A stretch of DNA of 64,000 nt from Cepaea nemoralis (taxonomy: Eukaryota; Mollusca; Gastropoda; Stylommatophora; Helicidae), in assembly GCA_014155875.1 (NCBI GenBank), contig JACEFZ010027058.1, positions 143,501 through 207,500 of the forward strand. The letters run 5' to 3'. The notes under the pieces were generated by a model, which did no database searches, was not told the origin of the DNA, and saw only the letters and a program-made list of their open reading frames with translations. A program made the position numbers and the translations under genes. This document shows, in pieces, positions 1 through 12,055 of the stretch. Numbering within the stretch: position 1 is the stretch's first letter; each line of letters opens with the position of its first letter.

Positions 1-905
1 AATAATGCGGATGCAAGCGTTGTATCCATTCACAGAAAAGTTCCCCAGAGAAGAGATGGACCCCCCAAGCGGAAGTTAACAATGCAGGCCCAGATTTCAT
101 TAGAGGCTCAAAAATGCGGATCATACAGGCAAATGTGCTATTGATTTTGATTATGGCTGTAATCGAGTTTTTTTTTTTTTTTTCACTCTTTCCTCTCATT
201 AAGTTCAGTGGATTCTGTACCCAGGCGCAGTCCTAAATGTAACAATGGCAACAATTCTAACAGGCTCTCCACAGCGATATCTGGGCACTGATAGAGCTGT
301 AATGGCCTTGATAAGAACAATAGCTAGATGAAGACAGAATACACCGCTCCTCATCGCCTCACGTTATTATATTGATTCGTCCTAATGACCCACGCAGGGC
401 CGATTACTCTCGTCGAGTACGTCTGATGACAGCTTCTCGGTTTGGCAAGGACAATGTTGATTGGTCTCAAAGCACACATACATTAAACTAACTGCCAGTA
501 TGAATGTTGATAGATTCATTATCAAGCATTGTATACTTTTTATATCTTGTTTGTAATTTAAATTATAGGGACGGACATGTTTTGTCTTTTAAAAAAACAG
601 GAGATATACAAATAGAAAGTTTCCTTTATTGTCGTACCAACTTCGTTGTCATGTTTGACCAGATAAGGCAAAAGTGCTCACTCTAGTGGCTACATATGAC
701 AGAGAAGCAAGTGCCGTGCACTAAGAGACTAAATATAGTGTCAATGGCAGAGGTGCAATCTCCTTCTTCTTCATCTCGTTCGCTATTGATCGGTTAATTA
801 AGTCCGATGCATCGTAGGGATCGCTGTAAACCCTATCCTATATGTTTGTTAACATGTTTGTCTCTGATGGACAGTGTTGAGTCCCAAGTTGAGAAAGAAT
901 ACGAC
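1..905. other. Unassigned sequence
   Basis: No gene, element or RNA is recognisable here. The stretch contains a T homopolymer near 169-183 and one short open frame (504-686) with no recognisable motif. It ends near a short CATC repeat (about 929-941), which I read as the 3' tail of the adjoining minus-strand LINE. Confidence 0.4.
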
Positions 906-926
906 AGTCTTGAAATGTATGTTGTT

Positions 927-1815
927 TCCATCCATCCATCATGTGCCATACCGATAAGCGTATGAGGTCATGATGCGCCATTTCACTAGGCGTGGATCAG
1001 CTCAGTGTTATTGTCTCGACCATGCCACGTGGTCAAGCCATCCAGGTATTTACTTCTGTGTCTTCCCCCTGTTCTTTTCCCCTCGATATTATCAGTGGTC
1101 ACTAAGTTCTCCAATTTATTTCTTCTCATAACATGTCCAACAAATTTTGACTGTCTACGTCTAATTTATCTAATCAGGTTACGATTTTCATTTTTTTTTT
1201 TTAAGTAGGACTTGGTCATTGGTTTTTCTGTCTGTCCATGGTATTCTTTGCATTCTCCTCAGAAACCACATTTCCATAACTATCATATGTTTTTTTTTCA
1301 GCTTGACTGCTCATTGTCTACGATTCACATCCATACAAATGTACAGGCTCTATGTAGCACCTCAACACTCTTTATCTCTTAGCAACTGATATCATTTTAG
1401 TGGTATGTTTTTCATCTTGCAAAAGGCTACCTTTGCCATGGAGATTCTTGTTCTAATCTCTTCAAGACATCTTTCATCAGATGTAATGACTGTTAGAGGA
1501 GCGGCTGGCCGAATGGCTAGAACGCCGGACTCCCATTCCTCAGGCTCAAAGACCTCTCTGCCATACACCGCAAGGTACTATGTTGGCAGTAAATGACAGT
1601 TTTTGACAGTTATGACTGTTTCGAGATAATTGTACAGGTTCATTTGTTGAAGAATATTCCCATTTACTTGTATATTACATTGTGGTATTTCGTTCTTCCT
1701 AGTGACGACCATAATCTGTGTCTTCTTACAATTCAATTCTAACCGTAATTGTTCGCTGTGTGCAACAACCGCATCTACTAAATGCAGCAGATCCGTCTCA
1801 TTGTCTGCAATCAGT
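927..1815 (-). pseudogene. LINE family Y fragment (reverse transcriptase C-terminal part), copy 1
   Basis: This is a decayed 3' portion of a non-LTR retrotransposon. The minus strand encodes the end of the reverse transcriptase ORF, including pieces such as RRRQSKFVGHVMRR and GRHRSKYLDGL, which match the C-terminal region of widespread animal LINE polymerases. It aligns by eye along its length with the copy at 32101-32990. Two T-rich tracts and several stops break the frame. The 3' end lies on the left, at a CATC-rich tail. A SINE interrupts it at 1495-1611. The LINE stops at about 1815 where another LINE's 3' end begins. The clade is not resolved (CR1/L2-like superfamily is a guess). Confidence 0.7.
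1495..1611 (+). mobile_element. tRNA-like SINE, copy 1, internally deleted
   Basis: This insert of about 117 bp is flanked by ATGACTGTT at 1486-1494 and 1612-1620. The head (GAGCGGCTGGCCGAATGGCTAG) resembles the 5' half of a Leu/Ser-type tRNA with an A box. The tail reads GGCAGTAAATGACAGTTTTT. Compared with the copies at 30792-31026 and 55139-55360, the middle is missing, including the B box (GGTTCGAATCC-type). The breakpoint falls in an ATTC shared by both sides of the deleted segment. Without a B box it should not be transcribed by RNA polymerase III. Confidence 0.85.
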
Positions 1816-1884
1816 TGAGTTATTAAGTTAAGCTAAGAACTGACATCACTGCACTCAGGACATTCAAATACGCACTCTGTCCCC
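1816..1884 (-). pseudogene. 3' end of I/Nimb-like LINE, split by element A
   Basis: The sequence from about 1838 aligns with the LINE 3' ends at 48608 and 49130 (AAGAACTGACATCACTGCA here, AAGAACCGACATCACAGCA there). The matching continues after element A at 10977. The 3' tail is a degenerate TTAAG-like repeat. The last five bases, TCCCC (1880-1884), are the target duplicated by element A. Confidence 0.75.
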
Positions 1885-4060
1885 TGTGACATTTTCAATT
1901 TCCCCATAACTACAGCTTGAGAACCGTCGACAAGGCACAGCCTATTTTCTATACATTGTTGACAACGCCTGTTTATATTACCAATGCAATGATTGTGAAA
2001 ACACATACGGCTGGAAATTCATAGCGCCCAGTAAATACAACGACCGGCGATTTATTAATTGGAATAACAGATTACGCCCAGTATTCCAAAGTTTGTTGTC
2101 ATTCGCCCAAATGAAGTATTATTTTACGGCAGATAGTGCTGCAATGGAATGCAGACTAACTACGTCAAACTAATAAGAGAAGGTCCGCGGATATTTACCT
2201 TACATAAAGGATGTCCGAATAACCATGTTTATCCGACCTCCTAGTGTAGACTAAGTGCGCAATTAACGTGGCAGGGGGGATAATAGATTTTATATAAGGA
2301 GTAGCTAATTCAGTTTAAAGGGAGTTCTCTAGTGAAAGTGATTCTAACAGGATGTGATTTTCAGTGGATAATATTACCGAATCTCTGGAGACAAAAAGGT
2401 GAGAAATACTTGTAAAGCTACCCTGTTTGTGTCGAGGGAACGTCAGTTTAATATCAGTCTTTAGGTCATGATAGTGATTAGTGACTTAAGTCTAACTAAG
2501 AGACCTATTCTGAAATACATCATGGAGCATCTCCATTTTCTTATGGGGACTGCCATAATTTGTAGACACTGTAAATGTCTTGTAGGCTATCCTTGGATTG
2601 TCTTATGTTTCTTATCCTAGGATTGGCGAGAGAATTTATCAGGATAATCTTTCTTTGTGATTATCTAAATGTCATTTTTATGTGTCTCTAAATACGCATG
2701 CATGTTATATGATATATACGTATTATCTGGAACATTATATACATTGAGTGTGTGATGATTTTATGTTACCCCCTATCCTGAGGAAAGGACATATGCATAA
2801 TGACCAGAGTGAGATGTCACTCTTAATCGGAGTCAGATCAGTAGACATTGACAACTGAGCGAATAATTATATTAATGAGTATGATTGCTTGGTGCACACA
2901 AGAGTCAGGCGTGCATTGCAAACATGCTAGAGGTAAGCCTATGTCATGTAGGACATTGGTTAAGTCCAATCATGTAAGTGACACTATAGTCAGCGGACAA
3001 AGGTCTGGCTGATTTATCTCTATGTAGTAGTAGTAGTATATGGGTGTTTGTTCCACACTTTTTTGAGGATGTCGAGTTTTCTAATTATTTTGTAAGGAGG
3101 GGTACAATTATGTTGTCCATTATGTTACAACAGATATGGGAGGTGGTCTGTTGGTACAAGTGATGATGCCAAGAAGGGAAATCATCCCTGGCCGAAGTGG
3201 AGCGATTCCTCAGTGAAGGAGGAAATCTGCGTTCTTATATTTGCCACTCCGCCACATAAGGATGAAGCTAAGTTGCATTACCACCCCATGTATCCTCATT
3301 TAAGTCCAGCGGCCAACAACTAATAAACAACTACGCCACAACTCTTAAACTATGTAACAACTATTCAACAAGTAAACAACAACCTTTACTCACGTCCAAT
3401 TAGTCTATATTGATACCTACAGAGATCATTCTACAAGGAATCATGAACCATAGAATACCCAGTGTCAAGATCAACTAGTGCCAGATTCGTCCAGGAAATA
3501 AACATTTATAAACAGTGTTTATCTTAACTAGAGACATACAAACAGTTATATGTAGTTAAGTGTGCTATAATTGTGTTGGATGTTCTTGAATTTTTGGTAT
3601 CAACGATCAGACATTGGGATAGTAATATTTGTTAGATAATTAGGCATAAAGATATCAAGTGTGTAATATTTATGTAAATTGTATTGCCCATGGTGCATAC
3701 CCCCAATCCGTTTCTTTTATTACATTAATGTAAACGTCTCCTACTGTGTTCCGTAATTTCATTAGTGTTATATGTGAATTCCTTTAATTAATATTAGAGT
3801 GATAGAGTTACTTCACTGTAACGATCAGATCCAACAAGAGAGAGCCGGTGGCAGGGATACAACTCGCTTGTCCTCTAATTAGAGTGATCTTACTTTCTCT
3901 TTAAAGCAGTGACTTCCCTGGGCTCTCCTGCGTGACCTCCTATCAGGAAAACCTTTTTTATCATTTGGGAATCTCACGAGCCAATTCCTGGTTTTCCTAT
4001 AACAGAGGTCCCCTGATAATTTGGGACAGCGATCTCCCATTTCTATTCTAATATACCACA
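1885..4060 (+). repeat. Element A 5' LTR
   Basis: It begins TGTGACATTTTC and ends TATACCACA. It matches 8802-10976 with about 12 substitutions and one 1-base indel counted by eye, roughly 0.6 percent. It is long for a Ty3/gypsy LTR. Short open frames inside it (for example minus strand 3879-4061) recur in the other LTR and show no protein features. Confidence 0.93.
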
Positions 4061-4063
4061 AGT

Positions 4064-4081
4064 GTGTGCACGGTCCGGGAT
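4064..4081 (+). promoter_or_regulatory. Possible primer binding site of element A (weak)
   Basis: The nine bases GTCCGGGAT (4073-4081) lie just after the 5' LTR and match the distal half of a tRNA-Pro type primer site. The proximal half does not match well. Elements C and E carry other parts of the same site close to their LTRs, which is why I list this one. Confidence 0.3.
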
Positions 4082-4373
4082 TTCATAGTTGTTAATTTCA
4101 GATTAGCAATTACCATCATATTCCCTACCCCTAGTACAGTTAATAATTAAGTAGAGGTTAATATTTATGACTCAGTTGTTGGCCGACGGAAATTATATTT
4201 TTCTTTGCATGTGCATGCCATATACACTGTGTAACCAAATTGTAGTTTAATTAATTAGCTGTTACTCATCTTGCCTACTCAAAATAAAGTGCTTGCTCAG
4301 TCTCTAAAGTAGATATCTGTGGGGTTGACTATAAGCATATCTCACCTACTGTTACCAGAGGCATAATTAGAGC

Positions 4374-5470
4374 ATGGCAGACACAGCTAAGTTAAGAGCC
4401 CAGTTTATTGAAACGGGAAAACTGTGTGGTCTCCAAGGCCCCGATTTGGCTAAGTTTACCTCAGATGAATTTGAAAAGTACGAAAAGTTGAGGATGGAAA
4501 AGGAAATTTCAGATGAAAGGCTGAGGATGGAAAGAGAATTAGAAGAGAGAAAGCTGCAAGCCGAATTGGAAAACAAAGAGAAGGATCGACAGCATGCTCT
4601 TGAAATTAAAAGGATGGAGAATGAGATAGAGCTAAGGAGAATGGAGTTAGGAAACCAACCAGCGACCTCCGCACCTAATGTTAGCCCGATTGCCGAAGCA
4701 ATTGCAGAAGCAAGCTCTTCACAGACAGGTGCCATGGCTTTCCCTCTGGAACCATTTTCAGATCATAGCGACACGATTGAAAGTTATCTTCACCGATTCG
4801 AACGGATGTGTGCTATGTGTGGCCTAGAGGAAAGTAAATGGAGTATAAAATTATCACAGGGACTGCGCGGTATTTCATATGAGGTATTTTCCAGACTGCG
4901 TCCGGAGGAACTTGACAACTATGAAGTTCTCAAACAGGCATTACTTGCCCGATATGAAGTGGATGCAGAAAGCTATAAAAAGAAATTTAAGAGTGCTAGG
5001 AAAGACCCAGGAGAAAATTATGCAGTTTATTGATAGGTTAAGAACATATTTACACAAGTGGCGCACATTAGGCAAATTTGAGGAAACATGCGAAGGGTTC
5101 CAGGAAATGTTCATCATTGATCAGTTGAAAGATAGGATGACAGCTGACATGAAGGCATTCCTTACTCAACATGGTGCTGAAAAACTGGATGCTATTACTA
5201 CCATGGCAGAGAGGTATGAAAAGTCACAGAAGGAATCTGGAGGTACTCGTCCGAAGACAGTAGCTACCTCAAATGACAACTCTCAGAAGCCCAAGGAAAA
5301 TAATGGCAACAGGAATAGTAAGCAAATAGATAAGAAGAAGACCACCATCCACAATTTAGCTCAACATGCCTTGAGAGAGGGGAAACAATATTGTCTGAAA
5401 TGTAATATTACAGGACACCACATGAAGGACTGCCGGCGTAGAAACCCTCCTCATACTATTGCATGTATGG
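4374..5470 (+). pseudogene. Element A gag, frameshifted
   Basis: The structural protein begins at ATG 4374. Its first half is a charged coiled coil (repeated EKEISDERLRMERELEE-type heptads), followed by a capsid-like region (FERMCAMCGLEESKW, LSQGLRG) that aligns with element C gag. Frame 4374 stops at 5033 just after AVY. The homologous protein resumes in the next frame (DRLRTYLHKW), so one or two bases have been gained or lost near 5030. A CCHC knuckle, CX2CX4HX4C (CLKCNITGHHMKDC), lies at 5392-5433. Element C is open through the equivalent site, so I read this as decay and not programmed frameshifting. Confidence 0.85.
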
Positions 5471-5519
5471 CAAAACTGGAAGCGAGGAAGGTGAACACTG
5501 ATGACCCTCCATGTAGGGA

Positions 5520-5890
5520 TAAACATAAAGAAACCAACACCAGACTTCCAGTAGTAGAATCAGTTACACTTAACGGATTCATTACCACGTGTCTCTATGA
5601 TACTGGTCTTCAATTTGATGCAATTGTTTCTACCTCGTTAGTGAACCCTGATCAAGTCACTGAGGAAACAATTGAACTCCAGGGGCCTTTAAAAAGCACA
5701 GTTCCGATGTCATTACCAGTGGCAAAGGTAAACATAATTTCACGTTATGTGACTGGCGAAATAAGAGCTGCGGTCTTAGATGACCCAATCTACCCTGTGA
5801 TGTTGGGATGTCGATACGTCTTTTTAGGAGATCCTGTCAAGCCTCTGATAGTCTCGGCTATGACGACTAGACAGAAAGCTAAGAAGGATC
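5520..5890 (+). pseudogene. Element A aspartic protease domain
   Basis: The protease lies downstream of the knuckle in the same frame. The active-site triad DTG is at 5599-5607 in CLYDTGLQFDAIVS, and an LGCRYVFLG segment follows where retroviral-type proteases carry their second conserved strand. It processes the polyprotein in the virus-like particle. The segment itself is open, but frameshifts upstream (about 5030) and downstream (about 6330) isolate it. Confidence 0.8.
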
Positions 5891-5919
5891 CGGCGTCGAC
5901 TACTCCGACAAATCCTCAA

Positions 5920-7165
5920 CCAGAGGAATTGAAACAAGCCCAGGCAGCAGACAGCACCTTAGCGGCATGTTTTCATAAACTGCCTAAAGCACATTCACCC
6001 CCACATAAAGGTGAAATGTATATGAAGAATGGACTTCTCCACAGAAGGGCAGGAAAAGAAGGACAGGAGCATGCGCAACTCGTTGTCCCTTCTTCTTACA
6101 GAGCTCAAATCCTGGATATGGGCCATAGTCTACCATTCAGTGGACACATGGGAATCAATGCTACCACGCAAAGAATTTCTACACATTACTACTGGCCTGG
6201 AATGAATGCGGACATAGTTCGGTATGTCAAGTCATGTCCCCAGTGTCAGAGAGTTGCCCCAAAACACTGGACAGCACCAGCAACCTTAGGGGAAATGCCC
6301 ATCACTGGCACACCATTTGAAAGAGTGGCATGTGGATATAGTGGGACCTCTCAACAGAACGAAGAGAAGGAACTGCTTTATACTTACTCTTGTGGACACT
6401 TGCTCGATGTGGGCCGAAGCAGTGCCTATGCCATCAAGCGATTCAAAGCATGTAGCTGAAGCTTTGCTTGGCATTTTTACCAGATTAGGATTTCCACTCA
6501 GAATCCTAACTGATAATGGATCACAGTTCCGAGGGAAGCTGATGGAAGAAGTTTTCAGACTCTTCCATTCTCGTCAGATTCACACGTCACCATACCACCC
6601 AGCGTCGAATGGGACAGTGGAACGATTTAACGGTACCCTTATCAGCATCTTGAGAAAGTTAGCGCATGAGAAACCAGAGACATGGGATACATATGTACCT
6701 GCAGCATTATTTGCTTACCGGGAGGTACCCCATCACTCAACTGGAATTGCACCGGCAACATTGTTGTTTGGTCGACCAATCAAGGGACCACTTGAAGCTT
6801 TACTTCGAACATGGACTGATGATCAAGTTGATGAGACAGTTGTAACTGCATCCACCTATGTGGCTGAGTTGAAACAACGTCTACAGCATGGTTGGAAACT
6901 AGCGTCAGACAATCTACGGCAAGCTAGACGTAGAATTGCATCGTTACTACAACAAGAAAGCAAAGGATCGAGAGTTGGAAGTTGGAGAGAAGGTGCTGTT
7001 ACTTCTCCCAACTAGCCAGAACAAATTGCAGATCGGTTGGAAAGGACCCTATGAAGTGACCGAGAAGATTTCTCGCACTAACTACAAGATTTCCATCAGA
7101 GGAAAACAGAAGATTTTTCATATAAACCTCCTGAGGAAATATAATGAAAGGACCCACCACCGAGA
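5920..7165 (+). pseudogene. Element A integrase, upstream of RT
   Basis: The order is an HHCC zinc-binding domain (HSLPFSGH...CPQC, about 6124-6246), the DDE core and a GPY/F module (GWKGPYEV, about 7040). In the core, the second aspartate is in LTDNGSQF (codon at 6512) and the glutamate in VERFNG (codon at 6620), 35 residues apart, so DD35E. The first aspartate is in VDIVGP. Frameshifts near 6330, 6930 and 7150-7170 split it across three frames. It would join cDNA to host DNA. Its position before RT is the notable feature. Confidence 0.88.
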
Positions 7166-8718
7166 CAGCACATCTGATGGCTTTGGCAGTGGCTACAGAA
7201 GTTGACCATGGAAACATTATGGGTGTTGAGTACACTCTGCAAGCAAAAGAAACTTACCGGGATGTGGACATCAGTCCTACACTAACCCAGGATCAGCAGC
7301 AGCAGATTCAAGAACTCTTAGCTACATATGCAGATATACTTACAGACAAGCCAGGACTTACAGATTTAGTAGAGTTCGACATGAAGTTGATTGACCCTAC
7401 CCCTGTGCGAGTCAAAACATACCCAGTTCCGTATGCCAAAGCGACAGCTTTAAAAGAAGAGATCCAGCAAATGCTTTCATCTGGAATCATATCTCCATCT
7501 GAGTCACCTTACAGTGCAAGTGTGGTTTTATTGAGAAAACCCAGTGGAGAACATAGATTGTGCATCGATTATCGACAGCTCAATGCTATAACGGAGTTTC
7601 AGGCCGAACCTCTGCCTGACCAAAACCAACTCTTCACGAGTCTCAGCAGAGCCAAATACTTCACCAGGATCGATCTCAGCAAGGGATATTATCAGATTCC
7701 TGTAAAACCAGAAGTTCGTCCATGGTTGGCCTTCAGTACTCCTGATGGTCACTATGAGTTCAACGTTCTTCCTTTTGGATTGAGTAATGCTCCCAGTGTT
7801 TTCACCAGAATGATGAGGAAATTACTCGAACCACTTCAACATCCAGCAATCAGCAATTTCATGGATGATATCCTAATTGCTACGCAGACATTTGAGGAAC
7901 ATCTTAAGGCACTCCACCGTCTTTTCAAACGCCTTAAAGAAACTGGTTTAACTGCACGACCAAAGAAATGTCAGATAGGATTTCATCAGCTTGATTTTCT
8001 TGGACATACGGTGTCTCAAGGATTCATGACTCCTCATGAAGGAAATATTGAGAAGCTACAACGAGCACCTCGTCCAAAAACAAAGAAAGATGTTAGGTCT
8101 TTTGTGTCACTGTGTGGATTCTACCAGAGATACATCAAGGACTTCAATTCCCTCACTGCTCCTTTAACCAACCTAACAAGAAAAGGGGAACCAGAGAAAG
8201 TCACATGGTCAGCAGAATGTGAGAATGCTTATTCAGAACTTAAGAAAGCATTAACAGCAAAACCAGTACTTCATCTTCCAGATCTCAAACGACCATTCAT
8301 ACTTCGGACAGATGCAAGCAACATTGGAATTGGGGCTACCCTACTTCAGAGGAAAGAAGATGAGCACTCAGTGCTATTTCCAGTTGCCTATGCAAGTAGA
8401 AAATTGAACTCAGCAGAGAGAAATTACTCTACCATCGAAAGAGAATGTTTGGCCTTAGTTTGGGCTGTGGAAAAATTTCAAGCCTATCTGTATGGGAAAC
8501 ACTTTACTGTGCAGTGTGACCATCAACCTTTGATGTTTCTGGCAGCTTCAAGAAATTTGAATGCGAGACTGATGAGATGGTCGCTACTTCTTCAACCGTA
8601 TTCATTTCAGATTGAATATGTACCTGGAAAAATGAATGTTGGAGCAGACTTCCTCAGTCGACATCCTGTTCCTGACAATTTAACAGAACCAGAAGCGCCA
8701 GGGACCAATGAGAAATAG
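7144..8718 (+). pseudogene. Element A reverse transcriptase and RNase H
   Basis: This open frame of 524 codons, the longest intact piece of element A, copies the RNA genome to cDNA. RT motifs include LRKPSGEHRLCIDYRQLN, DLSKGYYQIPV and the catalytic FMDD (aspartates at 7864 and 7867) in place of the usual YXDD. RNase H follows, with TDASNIGIGA (Asp codon 8311), ERECLALVWAV and CDHQPL. A short spacer and a purine tract separate the stop from the 3' LTR. The frame is open but cut off from gag and integrase by shifts. Confidence 0.92.
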
Positions 8719-8786
8719 ATAGATTACATCTGAGGATTCTCAAGTTGCAGTTTGGTGATGTTCCAGTTCTCCCTAGGAGGAACTGT

Positions 8787-8801
8787 CTTAGAGGGGAGCA
8801 T
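8787..8801 (+). promoter_or_regulatory. Element A polypurine tract
   Basis: The purine-rich tract CTTAGAGGGGAGCAT directly precedes the 3' LTR start (TGTGACATT at 8802), where the plus-strand primer is expected. Confidence 0.75.
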
Positions 8802-10976
8802 TGTGACATTTTCAATTTCCCCATAACTACAGCTTGAGAACCGTCGACAAGGCACAGCCTATTTTCTATACATTGTTGACAACGCCTGTTTATATTACCA
8901 ATGCAATGATTGTGAAAACACATACGTCTGGAAATTCATAGCGCCCAGTAAATACAACGACCGGCGATTTATTAATTGGAATAACAGATTACGCCCAGTA
9001 TTCCAAAGTTTGTTGTCATTCGCCCAAATGAAGTATTATTTTACGGCAGATAGTGCTGCAATGGAATGCAGACTAACTACGTCAAACTAATAAGAGAAGG
9101 TCCGCGGATATTTACCTTACATAAAGGATGTCCGAATAACCATGTTTATCCGACCTCCTAGTGTAGACTAAGTGCGCAATTAACGTGGCAGCGGGGATAA
9201 TAGATTTTATATAAGGAGTAGCTAATTCAGTTTAAAGGGAGTTCTCTAGTGAAAGTGATTCTAACAGGATGTGATTTTCAGTGGATAATATTACCGAATC
9301 TCTGGAGACAAAAAGGTGAGAAATACTTGTAAAGCTACCCTGTTTGTGTCGAGGAAACGTCAGTTTAATATCAGTCTTTAGGTCATGATAGTGATTAGTG
9401 ACTTAAGTCTAACTAAGAGACCTATTCTGAAATACATCATGGAGCATCTCCATTTTCTTAGGGGGACTGCCATAATTTGTAGACACTGTAAATGTCTTGT
9501 AGGCTATCCTTGGATTGTCTTATGTTTCTTATCCTAGGATTGGCGAGAGAATTTATCAGGATAATCTTTCTTTGTGATTATCTAAATGTCATTTTTATGT
9601 GTCTCTAAATACGCATGCATGTTATATGATATATACGTATTATCTGGAACATTATATACATTGAGTGTGTGATGATTTTATGTTACCCCCTATCCTGAGG
9701 AAAGGACATATGCATAATGACCAGAGTGAGATGTCACTCTTAATCGGAGTCAGATCAGTAGACATTGACCACTGAGCGAATAATTATATTAATGAGTATG
9801 ATTGCTTGGTGCACACAAGAGTCAGGCGTGCATGGCAAACATGCTAGAGGTAAGCCTATGTCATGTAGGACATTGGTTAAGTCCAATCATGTAAGTGACA
9901 CTATAGTCAGCGGACAAAGGTCTGGCTGATTTATCTCTATGTAGTAGTAGTAGTATATGGGTGTTTGTTCCACACTTTTTTGAGGATGTCGAGTTTTCTA
10001 ATTATTTTGTAAGGAGAGGTACAATTATGTTGTCCATTATGTTACAACAGATATGGGAGGTGGTCTGTTGGTACAAGTGATGATGCCAAGAAGGGAAATC
10101 ATCCCTGGCCGAAGTGGAGCGATTCCTCAGTGAAGGAGGAAATCTGCGTTCTTATATTTGCCACTCCGCCACATAAGGATGAAGCTAAGTTGCATTACCA
10201 CCCCATGTATCCTCATTTAAGTCCAGCGGCCAACAACTAATAAACAACTACGTCACAACTCTTAAACTATGTAACAACTATTCACCAAGTAAACAACAAC
10301 CTTTACTCACGTCCAATTAGTCTATATTGATACCTACAGAGATCATTCTACAAGGAATCATGAACCATAGAATACCCAGTGTCAAGATCAACTAGTGCCA
10401 GATTCGTCCAGGAAATAAACATTTATAAACATTGTTTATCTTAACTAGAGACATACAAACAGTTATATGTAGTTAAGTGTGCTATAATTGTGTTGGATGT
10501 TCTTGAATTTTTGGTATCAACGATCGGACATTGGGATAGTAATATTTGTTAGATAATTAGGCATAAAGATATCAAGTGTGTAATATTTATGTAAATTGTA
10601 TTGCCCATGGTGCATACCCCCAATCCGTTTCTTTTATTACATTAATGTAAACGTCTCCTACTGTGTTCCGTAATTTCATTAGTGTTATATGTGACTTCCT
10701 TTAATTAATATTAGAGTGATAGAGTTACTTCATGTAACGATCAGATCCAACAAGAGAGAGCCGGTGGCAGGGATACAACTCGCTTGTCCTCTAATTAGAG
10801 TGATCTTACTTTCTCTTTAAAGCAGTGACTTCCCTGGGCTCTCCTGCGTGACCTCCTATCAGGAAAACCTTTTTTATCATTTGGGAATCTCACGAGCCAA
10901 TTCCTGGTTTTCCTATAACAGAGGTCCCCTGATAATTTGGGACAGCGATCTCCCATTTCTATTCTAATATACCACA
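8802..10976 (+). repeat. Element A 3' LTR
   Basis: Partner of 1885-4060. It ends CACA at 10976, followed by TSD copy TCCCC (10977-10981). See the 5' LTR for the divergence count. Confidence 0.93.
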
Positions 10977-11865
10977 TCCCCTCATTCAACAACCAGCAAA
11001 GAGTCACACTACTCAGCGCACCCACCGCTATTTGATTGAAAATTCTCCTGGTCTTCCCTCTCATTTTTGATATTCTACCAGAACCTCTGCCAATCCCCCG
11101 CAATCTCATCCTTTCCACATACGGGTTGGTTCTCAATCTGTTCCTCCACCTTTTCTACCTGGTGCCATAAGCGCACGACCACCTCTCCCTTGTCCATAGG
11201 TAATCTACTACTAAGTGGTGCATTCCCTGCCAGCCCATCAAACTGTTCATCCTTCCCCCACCCCCACCCCTCGCACTCCCACATGACCAGGAAAAGAATC
11301 CATACAATTCTCACAATCTGTGACCTGGGAAGCAAGGTGAGCCATTCCACACGAAACATTCCTTTCTCCACCTTACTAATCATATTCCCTGAGTCCGTGA
11401 TGAAGACAATGTGTGTTGCAATAGTCTCCTCTAACCAACGGAATGCCGATGTGACTGCTTCCACCGCCATTCTCATGCTGGAGGTCGTAGCCTCATATGC
11501 CAGACTCTCCTTTTTCAAGACTCGTCCATTAGCCTTTGCAATGAAACCCCAACCACTACGTCTGTTTCTCTCCACTGACCCATCGGTGTAGATCACCATG
11601 TCACTCTGCTGTGTGTTACTCTGGATCAGTTGTTGCACCTCAAGTTCTGTGTGGCCCGCTGCCCATTCTCTGAACTTACGACCTAGTGTTACTATTACAT
11701 TGTGCCAGACCGTTCTGTCTGACGGTTCTTCAACCCCCTCTTTTTCACGATTGATGGTCTCCAGATCGCACACCTGACGTACAGATATTTCTGCCTGTGC
11801 CATCCAGGACTGGATATTTAAACAATTTGGTTGACCGTCTCTGCACCCTAGCCAGACCAAGCTTG
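10977..11865 (-). pseudogene. I/Nimb-like LINE, RNase H and C-terminal part (5' truncated)
   Basis: The minus-strand frame 11860-11075 encodes an RNase H-like domain: VIYTDGSVERNRRSGWGF, VFITDSGNM, and a degraded PGHAGV-type block. The C-terminal tail (ERMRLRGIGRGSG, RRIFNQIAVG) is typical of I-clade LINEs found in many invertebrates, and follows in a second frame, so there is a frameshift near 11080-11110. The copy is 5' truncated at about 11865, where a minisatellite starts. Its 3' end was separated to 1816-1884 by element A. Related copies are at 48583-51095. Confidence 0.82.
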
Positions 11866-12055
11866 CAGTTTGGTTGACCGTCTCTGCTCACTGGGCAGAC
11901 CAAGTGCAGAGAAATCTACACTGGAGTTTGCAGTTTGGTTGACCGTCTCTACTACCTAGCCAGACCAAGTGCAGAGAAATCTACTTGAAATTTGCAGTTT
12001 GGTTGACCGTCTCTGCTCCCTGGCCAGACCAAGTGCAGAGAAATCTACACATTGA
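11821..12055 (+). repeat. Minisatellite, unit about 65 bp, 3.5 copies
   Basis: Units start with (GC)AGTTTGGTTGACCGTCTCT and contain AGACCAAGTGCAGAGAAATC. Three full units follow a partial one. It abuts the truncated 5' end of the LINE on its left. Confidence 0.85.

Larger units (their letters stand above)
1885..10976 (+). mobile_element. LTR retrotransposon A, Gmr1-type (IN before RT), full length
   Basis: This 9.1 kb element has two LTRs of 2176 and 2175 bp that begin TGTGACATT and end ATACCACA. It is flanked by a perfect 5-bp duplication, TCCCC, at 1880-1884 and 10977-10981. Between the LTRs lie gag with a CCHC knuckle, a DTG protease, an integrase, then reverse transcriptase and RNase H. 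Integrase upstream of RT is seen directly from the ORF order, and is the arrangement known for Gmr1-like Ty3/gypsy elements. The coding region has about four frameshifts, so this copy cannot make a full polyprotein. It lies in the 3' end of an I/Nimb-like LINE. Confidence 0.93.

Noticed and set aside
3879..4061. Minus-strand open frame repeated at 10795-11136 as possible genes
   Set aside because: They lie in the two LTRs of element A, have no protein motif, and the second only runs on by entering the LINE.
5022..5034. Programmed gag-pol frameshift in element A
   Set aside because: It falls within the capsid region, no slippery heptamer is evident, and element C is open through the same position.
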